Assembly (NCBI GenBank): GCA_964512085.1
Contig: CAZEIU010000032.1
Coordinates: 1-7,267 of the forward strand
Length of the DNA: 7,267 bases
Direction: 5' to 3'
Source of the DNA: JAUPVL01 sp964512085
GTDB lineage: Bacteria > Patescibacteriota > Saccharimonadia > CAILAD01 > BJGX01
The notes under the pieces were generated by a model, which was given only the letters and a program-made list of their open reading frames with translations, was not told where the DNA came from and made no database searches. A program made the position numbers and the translations under genes. This document shows, piece after piece, positions 1 to 6,261 of this stretch. The number at the start of each line of letters is the position of its first letter. Positions within the stretch are counted from its first letter, which is position 1.

Positions 1-135
1 ATGAGCAAGGTTTGTCAAAAACCAATTATATTAAAATGTAACTTAAGCTCCAAACCAGACAAAAAAGTCGATACCGAAAAAGAAGTAATAAGTTCAGCTA
101 TGGCAATATTAGGGGGAGAACTGGTCGATGGATAG
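1..135 (+). CDS. 3' end of an upstream gene, possibly DNA polymerase III gamma/tau subunit (partial)
   Basis: An open frame runs from the first base to a TAG at 133-135 and encodes 44 residues ending AMAILGGELVDG. The ATG at position 1 is probably an internal methionine at the window edge, because no upstream sequence is visible to show a start. The closing pattern, a short helix followed by a Gly-Gly-Glu-hydrophobic tail, resembles the extreme C-terminus of many DnaX (gamma/tau) proteins, which often end in a similar 'al..fGgevv' pattern. The fragment is too short for a firm call. Context mildly supports dnaX: it lies directly before dnaB, and ybaB-recR, classic dnaX neighbours, lie 5.8 kb downstream. 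The stop overlaps the dnaB start by 8 nt, which predicts co-transcription and translational coupling. It could instead be the end of an unrelated protein or a chance 44-codon frame. Confidence 0.45.
   Translation: MSKVCQKPIILKCNLSSKPDKKVDTEKEVISSAMAILGGELVDG
112..118 (+). promoter_or_regulatory. Shine-Dalgarno sequence of dnaB
   Basis: GGGGGAG lies 9 nt before the ATG at 128. It sits inside the coding sequence of the upstream gene and fixes the dnaB start at 128. Confidence 0.7.
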
Positions 136-1498
136 TAATAATGATAAAAAAAAGTTAGGCTCAAGCTCTTCGGTGGTACTGCCACCACAGAATCCTGAAG
201 CCGAGGCGAGTTTGCTTGGTTCTTTGCTGTTAGACAAAGATGCAATTATAAAAGTTGCCGATATAGTGGCTGCTGATGATTTTTATGTAACCAAAAATGG
301 TCAGATATATGAGGCTGTTTTAGGTTTATTCGAAAGAAGGGCTCCAATAGACGTAGTAACTTTGGCCGATAGTCTTGAAAAAGCCGGTGAATTAGAAAAT
401 ATTGGTGGTGCGGCATACTTAACAGACCTCGTAAACACCGTTCCTTCTAGTGCCCACGTGGCACAGTATGCCAAGATTGTTGCCGAGAAAGCGACTCTTA
501 GAAGGTTAATTGCAGCCGCAAGTAGTATTAATAGTTTGGCCTATAGCGATAATGTGGTTTTAGACTCGGTTTTAGATGAAGCAGAACAAGCTCTGTTTGC
601 GGTTAGTCAAAAGCACCTCAAGCAAAATTTTACTCCAATTAATGAGATATTAACTGCAAGCTTTGAAAGATTAGACGATCTACACAAAGACAAGAATACA
701 TTGCGAGGTATCCCGACTGGCTTTAAAGATCTCGATAACTTGCTTGCTGGTTTACAAAACTCTGATCTTATAATCTTGGCGGCCAGACCATCTATGGGTA
801 AAACGAGTTTAGTACTTAATATTGCTCAACACGTAGCTACCAAAGAGGGTATACCTGTAGGAATATTCAGCCTTGAAATGAGCAAAGAGCAGCTTATAGA
901 TAGGATGCTCAGTAGCGAGGCTGGAATTGATAGCTGGAAACTTCGTACCGGCAATTTAGAAGATAGTGATTTTGAAAAAATCAACAAAGCCATGGGGGTT
1001 TTATCGGAAGCTCCAATATATATTGATGACTCGGCTATGAGTAATGTGATGGAGATGAGAACCAAAGCTCGTAGATTACAGACTGAAAACGATTTGGGCT
1101 TAATAATAATTGATTACTTACAATTGATGAGTGGTAGAAACAACAACGGTGAAAACAGAGTACAAGAAATCTCTGAAATATCTCGAGGACTAAAAGGTTT
1201 AGCTCGTGAAATAAATGTACCGGTAATTGCCTTGTCACAGTTGAGTCGTAGCGTAGAGATGCGCTCACCCAAAATTCCACAATTAGCTGACTTGCGTGAA
1301 TCGGGTAGTATTGAGCAAGATGCCGACGTTGTTATGTTTATTTACCGAGAAGATTATTATGAGAAAGATTCAGAACGTAAAAACGCTGCTGATGTATTGG
1401 TAAAAAAACATAGAAATGGTCCTACGGGCGAAGTTGAGCTATACTTCCAACCCGATCAAATGTTGTTTAAAAATATCGATAAAGTTCATCAATCTTAA
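128..1498 (+). CDS. dnaB: Replicative DNA helicase DnaB
   Basis: This is the ring-shaped hexameric ATPase that unwinds DNA at the replication fork and interacts with primase. At 456 residues it has normal family length. An N-terminal helical domain spans about residues 18-160 (PPQNPEAEASLLGSLL, then DFYVTKNGQIYEAV), followed by a linker and a RecA-like motor domain from about 192. Visible motifs are Walker A ARPSMGKT (219-226), the H1a segment FSLEMS with the likely catalytic Glu250, Walker B LIIIDYLQLM (325-334), H3 ALSQLSR (368-374), DLRESGSIEQDADVV (388-402) and the arginine-finger segment KHRNGPTG (427-434). All key residues are present. There is no intein in Walker A or the other conserved blocks, sites where inteins are known in some DnaB proteins. 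The ATG start is supported by a strong Shine-Dalgarno sequence inside the preceding gene. The product is cytoplasmic and essential in most bacteria. Confidence 0.97.
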   Translation: MDSNNDKKKLGSSSSVVLPPQNPEAEASLLGSLLLDKDAIIKVADIVAADDFYVTKNGQIYEAVLGLFERRAPIDVVTLADSLEKAGELENIGGAAYLTDLVNTVPSSAHVAQYAKIVAEKATLRRLIAAASSINSLAYSDNVVLDSVLDEAEQALFAVSQKHLKQNFTPINEILTASFERLDDLHKDKNTLRGIPTGFKDLDNLLAGLQNSDLIILAARPSMGKTSLVLNIAQHVATKEGIPVGIFSLEMSKEQLIDRMLSSEAGIDSWKLRTGNLEDSDFEKINKAMGVLSEAPIYIDDSAMSNVMEMRTKARRLQTENDLGLIIIDYLQLMSGRNNNGENRVQEISEISRGLKGLAREINVPVIALSQLSRSVEMRSPKIPQLADLRESGSIEQDADVVMFIYREDYYEKDSERKNAADVLVKKHRNGPTGEVELYFQPDQMLFKNIDKVHQS

Positions 1499-1504
1499 GA
1501 CCTT

Positions 1505-1531
1505 TTGAATTTTGAATATTTAGGTTATAAT
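1505..1531 (+). promoter_or_regulatory. Candidate sigma70-type promoter for the glycosylation cassette
   Basis: A perfect -10 box TATAAT lies at 1526-1531 with a partial -35 TTGAAT at 1505-1510 (4 of 6 matches) and a short 15-nt spacer. It fills most of the 47-nt gap between dnaB and the GtrA-like gene. Transcription would begin near 1538-1540, only about 6-8 nt before the ATG at 1546, giving a nearly leaderless transcript. This fits the absence of any Shine-Dalgarno sequence there. The -35 match and spacing are suboptimal, so the call rests mainly on the -10 box and its position. Confidence 0.5.
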
Positions 1532-1545
1532 CAAACATAACTATT

Positions 1546-2073
1546 ATGGCGAAAACTACAAAATCTACTTCAGAGGTGAAGCAAATAGGTCGATTCGGAT
1601 TGGTCGGCGTATTAAATACTTTAGTTGATTTTGTAGTATTAAATATCTTAGTAATAACAATTTTACCAACATCTACAATCTTTGGGTCGATTTCTGTAGC
1701 AGGCTATCAGTATACTATTAATGGTCTTTTAATCGCCGGTGTAATATCTGGCACTCTGGCCATGATAAACAGTTTTATCTTTAATATGAGATTTACATTT
1801 AAAAAACAGCATGTCGATGTTTGGCATGGCGTGTATTTCTTTTTAATTACCATTTTTGGCTTATTTGTAATTAGGCCAATAATACTCAAGTTATTAACCG
1901 ATGTATGGTTGTGGCCATCACAAATAACTTACCAAATAACCCAACTTCTTAGACTGCCATTGAGTGCCGATTTTGACACACGCAACCTTGCCTTATTGGT
2001 CGCAATCGTGGTGGTTCTTGGTTACAATTATATAATGTATAAAAAATTTGTTTTTTCTGATGACAAAAAATAA
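1546..2073 (+). CDS. GtrA-family four-helix membrane protein
   Basis: This is a 175-residue integral membrane protein with the GtrA-family pattern: an N-terminal RFGLVGVLNTLVDFVVL helix (16-32), a second helix around 59-79 ending NSFIFNMRFTFKK (75-87), a third around 95-117, and a fourth around 147-164 ending GYNYIMYKKFVF (159-170). The repeated 'N-x-x-hydrophobic-Arg/Lys-aromatic-x-F' ends after helices 2 and 4 are typical of the family. Family members are linked to flipping or handling polyprenyl-phosphate sugars for cell-surface glycosylation, though direct biochemical proof is limited. The loops after helices 1 and 3 are fairly long, with helix-poor inserts around 40-58 and 120-145. The gene opens a four-gene cassette, has no Shine-Dalgarno sequence and overlaps the next gene by 14 nt. 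The substrate is unknown; a membrane-anchor role for the soluble GT2 enzyme two genes downstream is an alternative. Confidence 0.85.
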   Translation: MAKTTKSTSEVKQIGRFGLVGVLNTLVDFVVLNILVITILPTSTIFGSISVAGYQYTINGLLIAGVISGTLAMINSFIFNMRFTFKKQHVDVWHGVYFFLITIFGLFVIRPIILKLLTDVWLWPSQITYQITQLLRLPLSADFDTRNLALLVAIVVVLGYNYIMYKKFVFSDDKK

Positions 2074-3625
2074 CAACAAACTACTAGATTTTATTTTGAG
2101 AAACAGAGCTGGTTTTATTTTTGGCGTGATAGTTTTGTTGGCCTTTCTATTTAGGCTCTATCACTTAAACATCTTGCCACCAGGCCTGCATCCCGACGAA
2201 GCAGCCAATGGCCTCGATATAATTAATAGAATATTCAAAGCCGATATTAGAGTAATTTATAATACCAATGGCCCGCGAGAATCCCTGTTCTTTTTCTTAC
2301 AAGCTATATTTGTAGCGACAATGGGCAATACCATATTAGCTCTACGTATGGCCCCGGCGCTAATTGGCATAATAACAGTGATAATGCTGTACGTTTTGAC
2401 CAAAGATTGGTTCGGTAGAAGAACGGCTCTTATTGCAGCCTTCCTGATGGCTATTAATCCTTGGGTAAATACAGTAAGCCGCGATGGCTTTAGGGCTAGC
2501 ATGGTGCCTCTTGTTATAATTCTTACAGCTTATTTTGCTGGCAAAGCATACAAAACTCAAAAGCTTATTTACTTTATTCTGGCCGGCTTTGCGTTTGGAG
2601 TAGGTTTTTACACCTACACGGCTTTTACTATGTTTGCCTTAGTACCTCTTGCTGGATTGATTTATATGCTTATCGCTAAAAGAGAATGGTTGAAAACTAA
2701 TGTTTCGCTGCTGCTAGTAAGTGTTCTGGTAGTAGCAATTACGCTAATACCGCTGGTAGTAACGGTAGCTAAGCATCCGAGTGACTCGGTTGCCAGAGCT
2801 GGAGGTACTAGTTTCTTAAACAAAGACCTCAATAATGGTCAACCGGTTGTAACGTTATTGCAAGGAACAGCCAAAACCTTACTACAATACAATTATCGTG
2901 GAGATGAGAACAATCGACATAATTTATCTGGAGAACCACTCCTAAATACTTTTGTAGGCATAATGCTAATATTAGGTCTACTAGTGGCTTTTAGCCGACT
3001 CAAGAGAATTAAGTACGCTTCGATACTAGCAATATTTTTTGTGATGATGTTGCCAGCAATATTAACGGCCGAAGGTTTGCCCCATGCTCTGCGAAGCATA
3101 GGTACATCTGCGGCTGTATTTACGATCGCTGCAATTGGAATAAATTATTTGCTATTTCGTTGGTATCGAACATTTCCGGTTAATGCTCCGGCTAGAACTG
3201 TTGGCCTAATAAGTGTTTGCACATTACTTGGGTTGAGTGCAATAATTGGCTGGAACCAATATTTTGTAGCCTGGGCTCAAGACCCAAACACTTACATGGC
3301 ATATGGTGAAAACATGGTTCAGGTTGGTTATTATCTAAATTCACACAATTCAGATCAAAGACAAAACTTTGTAGTAGCAGGCGGGTATGAATCCATGTCA
3401 ACCGAATATCTTACCTATAATAAATCTAAATATACTTTGCTAGATATCAATAAGCTTCAAAACCTACCACTTAGTGAATCTAAACAACTATTTGCTTTTC
3501 CGGCCGACTCCGATAGTGACAAGAAGATTGAGATACTTAAGGCCAAATACCCAGATGGCAGTTTGGTAAAACACAACTCTAGCTTTAATGATAAACTCTT
3601 ATTCTACACATATAGTGTAAAATAG
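2060..3625 (+). CDS. GT39-type (PMT/ArnT-like) polytopic membrane glycosyltransferase, copy A
   Basis: This GT-C fold enzyme is expected to take a sugar from a polyprenyl-phosphate carrier and add it to an acceptor on the outer face of the membrane. From the ATG at 2060 it has 521 residues. A first membrane helix (about 16-36) leads into an external loop with LHPDEAANG (43-51) holding the Asp46-Glu47 pair characteristic of GT39 enzymes, then GPRE (71-74). About ten hydrophobic segments follow up to about residue 405, with an external loop GDENNRHNLSGEP (281-293) and LPHALRSIG (340-348). A soluble tail of roughly 115 residues ends the protein. The open frame extends up to a TTG at 2048, but ATG 2060 is preferred; neither has a Shine-Dalgarno sequence. 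The start lies 14 nt inside the GtrA-like gene, so translation is probably coupled. Sugar and acceptor (protein, teichoic-type polymer or lipid) cannot be read from the sequence. Confidence 0.85.
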   Translation: MTKNNNKLLDFILRNRAGFIFGVIVLLAFLFRLYHLNILPPGLHPDEAANGLDIINRIFKADIRVIYNTNGPRESLFFFLQAIFVATMGNTILALRMAPALIGIITVIMLYVLTKDWFGRRTALIAAFLMAINPWVNTVSRDGFRASMVPLVIILTAYFAGKAYKTQKLIYFILAGFAFGVGFYTYTAFTMFALVPLAGLIYMLIAKREWLKTNVSLLLVSVLVVAITLIPLVVTVAKHPSDSVARAGGTSFLNKDLNNGQPVVTLLQGTAKTLLQYNYRGDENNRHNLSGEPLLNTFVGIMLILGLLVAFSRLKRIKYASILAIFFVMMLPAILTAEGLPHALRSIGTSAAVFTIAAIGINYLLFRWYRTFPVNAPARTVGLISVCTLLGLSAIIGWNQYFVAWAQDPNTYMAYGENMVQVGYYLNSHNSDQRQNFVVAGGYESMSTEYLTYNKSKYTLLDINKLQNLPLSESKQLFAFPADSDSDKKIEILKAKYPDGSLVKHNSSFNDKLLFYTYSVK

Positions 3626-3633
3626 TAGTTACT

Positions 3634-4434
3634 ATGACAACATCTAAAAATACATCAAAAGAGGGTATCGACTTAAGTATAGTAGTGCCTACCTATAATG
3701 AGCACGGTCGCATTGGACAAAGCCTCACTGCAATTTCTGATTATATAAAAGACAAACCCTATACTATTGAGATAATAGTTGTAGACGCCGATAGTCCTGA
3801 TGGCACAGCTAAAGAAGCTAGTAAATACTCTAAGTTATTTAGGCATTTTTCGGTGATTTCAGCTGGCCCTAAGCCCAAGAAGAGCGCTCTAAAAGGTAGA
3901 CAAGTACAACTGGGGATGTTGGCGGCCAAAGGTAGATATATTATGTTTATGGATGCCGATTTGGCCACCCCACTTAAATATTTAAATAATGTTTTTGAGC
4001 TAATGGATAGACAAAGACCAATAGGTATATGTGTGCGTAATCTGCAGAAAAGTCACAAAGGAGTGCGAAAATTTATCTCGGCAAGTGCCAACTTTTTGGT
4101 TCAGCTAATCTTATTGCCAGGTATCAAAGATACTCAATGTGGATTTAAAGTATTTAGCGCTCCAGCAGCCCAAAAAATATTTACCAAACAAACGATTGCC
4201 GGTTGGGGATTTGATATGGAAGTATTGGCTATTGCGCGACAAATGGGCTATCAAATAGATACTATCGATGTTCCAGATTGGCACGATGTACAACACGGCG
4301 ATAGTGACAAAACTAAATTATCAGGCTCAAAATTTTCTGCCGTCAAGGCTGCTCTGCAGACGTTTCCGGATTTGATAAAAATAAAATGGCATCTTCTAAG
4401 CGGTAAGTATAAAAAGAATGAAAAAACGTCTTAG
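3634..4434 (+). CDS. GT2 glycosyltransferase, dolichyl-phosphate mannose/glucose synthase-like (soluble form)
   Basis: This GT-A fold enzyme probably transfers a sugar from a nucleotide donor to polyprenyl phosphate on the cytoplasmic side, making the donor lipid for GT39 enzymes. The 266-residue protein shows LSIVVPTYNE (14-23), IIVVDADSPDGT (47-58), the metal/nucleotide-binding MDADLATP (106-113), DTQCGFKVF (166-174) and GWGFDMEVLAIA (190-201), the signature series of DPM1/Alg5-like GT2 proteins. In place of the common 'W....SK' ending it has VPDWHDVQHGDSDKTKLSGSK (213-233), which contains the conserved Trp216. No membrane helices follow the catalytic domain, unlike GtrB-type enzymes of about 300 residues. 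It starts 8 nt after the preceding stop, with no Shine-Dalgarno sequence, and its end overlaps the next gene by 17 nt. Donor sugar and lipid acceptor are inferred from family and context. Confidence 0.88.
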   Translation: MTTSKNTSKEGIDLSIVVPTYNEHGRIGQSLTAISDYIKDKPYTIEIIVVDADSPDGTAKEASKYSKLFRHFSVISAGPKPKKSALKGRQVQLGMLAAKGRYIMFMDADLATPLKYLNNVFELMDRQRPIGICVRNLQKSHKGVRKFISASANFLVQLILLPGIKDTQCGFKVFSAPAAQKIFTKQTIAGWGFDMEVLAIARQMGYQIDTIDVPDWHDVQHGDSDKTKLSGSKFSAVKAALQTFPDLIKIKWHLLSGKYKKNEKTS

Positions 4435-5899
4435 TAACAAGAGCGTTGATTATGTGCCATATTTAGCACTTGGCATTATTTCTATTATGGCGCTACTTGT
4501 AAGAGCTATAAATATAACTAAATCGAGCATTTGGCACGATGAAGGATTTTCGGTGATGCTAGCCCTTCGAAATCCTGTACAAATTTGGCAAGGCTCGGCC
4601 CGCGATGTACACCCGCCGTTTTATTACGAGCTACTTCATTGTTGGATGAAGCTATTTGGTTCGAGTGCTATTGCAGTGCGATCTTTGAGTTTAATGGCCG
4701 GAGTGTTGGCAGTTATTGTAGGCTTTATGGTTGTAAAAAGCATCTCTACAAAAAGAGCTGCAATTATTTCGGCATTATTTTTGGCATTAGCACCTATAAT
4801 GGTTCGTTATAGTCAAGAGGCGAGAATGTACGGGTTGCTAACACTGTTAATGCTTATTGCTTTGTATGCCGTTATTAATATAGTTAAAAAACCCAACCAA
4901 ATATGGCCTTATGTGCTATATACTCTGTCGATTGGGCTCGGATTGTATACACACTATTTCACAGCTCTAGCAGTTATTTCATTGTGGTTTTATTTGGTAT
5001 TATTGCAGTCTCCAAAAAAGTGGCAACTTAATAAAACAATATTTCTAAGCCTTAAATGGTGGCTGGCCAATATAGTGGCTCTACTATTATTTTTGCCTTG
5101 GCTGGGTAATATGGTTGCACAACTAACTCGCGGCCAAGGTCTTGGTTGGTTAGGCAAAACAAACATATATAGTCTGGGCTCCGCTTTGTGGCAATTTGTT
5201 AGTTTTACCGACGGAAAACAATTACCAATGTTGCTTTGGTGGGCTGTGGTAATAATTGTAATAGGCGCCTCTATTTATATTGTTATTAAAGATGAAAGTA
5301 AACAAAAATTTAATCTATTAATAGTAATTTATAGCTTACTACCAATATTTTTAGCGCTAGCAGTGTCTACATTTAAGCCAGTATTTCATGAAAGATATTT
5401 TGTTTTTTCAGCAGCGGGCATATTTATCATTCTGGCGCTGGCTATAGACAAAGCAAGCAATGCACGCCAATGGTTGCTCTATGCACTTGTATTTGGGGTG
5501 ATAATAGTTGAGGTTATCGGCGTAAGAAATGTCTATGCTCAGTCAAATCACCAGATGCAAAATGTTTTGAGTAACTTAAATACGCAAGCAAAAAGTGGCG
5601 ATATTGTTATCGCTGGCGAACTGTATGTATTTTTTGATGGTTCATACTACAACAAGTCAAATTTACCTATTAAGCTATATACGGCCAATTCTAATCTTAA
5701 CGGCTATGGTGAATCAGGTTTATTGTATGACCAAAATGTTTACTTAAACTCTTATTCTACTGTACCTGCCGGCTCACGTGTTTGGCTAATAGGTAAAACC
5801 GGCAATCAACAGTACTACAATCAGGTTCCGCCAAACTGGCAATTGCAACAACAAGTGCAGGCTGGCTATAGCGAACTTAGGTTGTATCAGGTAAAATAA
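4418..5899 (+). CDS. GT39-type polytopic membrane glycosyltransferase, copy B
   Basis: This is a second GT-C fold enzyme of 493 residues, in the group related to ArnT and the protein mannosyltransferases (PF13231/GT39 type by motif). After the first helix (about 12-31) comes SIWHDEGFSV (37-46) with the Asp41-Glu42 pair, then the loop motif DVHPPFYYELLH (63-74) and YSQEARMYGL (131-140), all standard for this group. About ten to eleven hydrophobic segments follow to roughly residue 372. A soluble C-terminal tail of about 120 residues is rich in Asn, Gln, Ser and Tyr. It differs clearly from copy A, which lacks HPPFYY and SQEARMYG, so the two are distant paralogs and not a recent duplication. 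It overlaps the GT2 gene by 17 nt in another frame, consistent with coupled translation. Likely role: transfer of lipid-linked sugar to an external acceptor; specificity unknown. Confidence 0.87.
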   Translation: MKKRLSNKSVDYVPYLALGIISIMALLVRAINITKSSIWHDEGFSVMLALRNPVQIWQGSARDVHPPFYYELLHCWMKLFGSSAIAVRSLSLMAGVLAVIVGFMVVKSISTKRAAIISALFLALAPIMVRYSQEARMYGLLTLLMLIALYAVINIVKKPNQIWPYVLYTLSIGLGLYTHYFTALAVISLWFYLVLLQSPKKWQLNKTIFLSLKWWLANIVALLLFLPWLGNMVAQLTRGQGLGWLGKTNIYSLGSALWQFVSFTDGKQLPMLLWWAVVIIVIGASIYIVIKDESKQKFNLLIVIYSLLPIFLALAVSTFKPVFHERYFVFSAAGIFIILALAIDKASNARQWLLYALVFGVIIVEVIGVRNVYAQSNHQMQNVLSNLNTQAKSGDIVIAGELYVFFDGSYYNKSNLPIKLYTANSNLNGYGESGLLYDQNVYLNSYSTVPAGSRVWLIGKTGNQQYYNQVPPNWQLQQQVQAGYSELRLYQVK

Positions 5900-5914
5900 T
5901 AAGGTATTAAATTT

Positions 5915-5918
5915 GGAG
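5915..5918 (+). promoter_or_regulatory. Shine-Dalgarno sequence of ybaB
   Basis: GGAG lies 7 nt before the ATG at 5926. It favours this start over the in-frame ATG at 5935. It also marks the return of Shine-Dalgarno-led genes after the glycosylation cassette, whose starts lack one. Confidence 0.65.
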
Positions 5919-5925
5919 AAATATT

Positions 5926-6234
5926 ATGGGTGTGATGGACAAAGCCAAAATGGCACAAAAAGCTCTTAAGCTACAAAAAGAACTTAAGCGTATGAAGATA
6001 GAAGCCGAAGCTGGCGATGGTGATGTAAAAGTTACTGCTGGCTTGGCTATTTCACAAACTAGTATGAATGTAGAAATTCAAGATATCGATATCAAACCAG
6101 AAGCCACTGAGGATCTTGCCCGTCTAGAAAGCCTTTTGGCTTCAGCTATCAATCAGGCTAACAAAGAACTGATGTCAGAGGCTACGGTTAAGATGCAAGA
6201 GATTGCTGGGTCAATGAACTTGCCAGGAATGTAG
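5926..6234 (+). CDS. ybaB: YbaB/EbfC family nucleoid-associated protein
   Basis: This small DNA-binding protein of 102 residues matches the usual family length of about 100-110. A basic N-terminal helix (MDKAKMAQKALKLQKELKRM, 4-23) is followed by the central segment EAGDGDVKVTAG (28-39), where most members read 'aGgG.Vkv..nG'. A two-strand region comes next, then a C-terminal helix (about 60-95) and the terminal MNLPGM (97-102), a common YbaB ending. The family forms dimers that bind DNA and is usually encoded beside recR. It has a clear Shine-Dalgarno sequence, lies 26 nt after the GT39 copy B stop and 27 nt before recR. No dedicated promoter is obvious upstream, so it may be read from the cassette promoter or from a weak site within the end of the preceding gene. 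Confidence 0.93.
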   Translation: MGVMDKAKMAQKALKLQKELKRMKIEAEAGDGDVKVTAGLAISQTSMNVEIQDIDIKPEATEDLARLESLLASAINQANKELMSEATVKMQEIAGSMNLPGM

Positions 6235-6247
6235 CAAAATATAATTA

Positions 6248-6254
6248 CGGAGGG
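6248..6254 (+). promoter_or_regulatory. Shine-Dalgarno sequence that sets the recR start
   Basis: CGGAGGG lies 7 nt before the GTG at 6262. A nearby ATG at 6257 is only 2 nt away and out of frame, reaching a stop after 14 codons. The spacing therefore decides for GTG. Confidence 0.75.
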
Positions 6255-6261
6255 TAATGGA

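Noticed and set aside
15..245. Minus-strand 76-codon frame across the dnaB start, and other minus-strand frames inside dnaB, the GT genes and recR
   Set aside because: They lie antisense to strongly supported genes, have no recognisable domains or ribosome binding sites, and read as shadows of AT-rich coding sequence.
128..1498. Intein or frameshift in dnaB
   Set aside because: All helicase motifs are contiguous and correctly spaced, and the length is normal.
1499..1545. Riboswitch or small RNA between dnaB and the GtrA-like gene
   Set aside because: The gap is 47 nt and mostly accounted for by the promoter-like boxes; there is no room for a structured leader.
2048..2059. TTG at 2048 as the start of GT39 copy A
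   Set aside because: It adds only four residues (MFFL), has no ribosome binding site, and an ATG lies 12 nt downstream with a more ordinary overlap. It cannot be fully excluded.
4585..4812. 75-codon + strand frame inside GT39 copy B
   Set aside because: It is an alternate frame within a conserved region (HPPFYY to SQEARMYG) of a well-supported gene, with no Shine-Dalgarno sequence or family pattern.
5882..5910. Promoter for ybaB (TTGTAT, 17 nt, TATTAA)
   Set aside because: Only 3 of 6 and 4 of 6 consensus matches, within AT-rich sequence; too weak to list as a feature.
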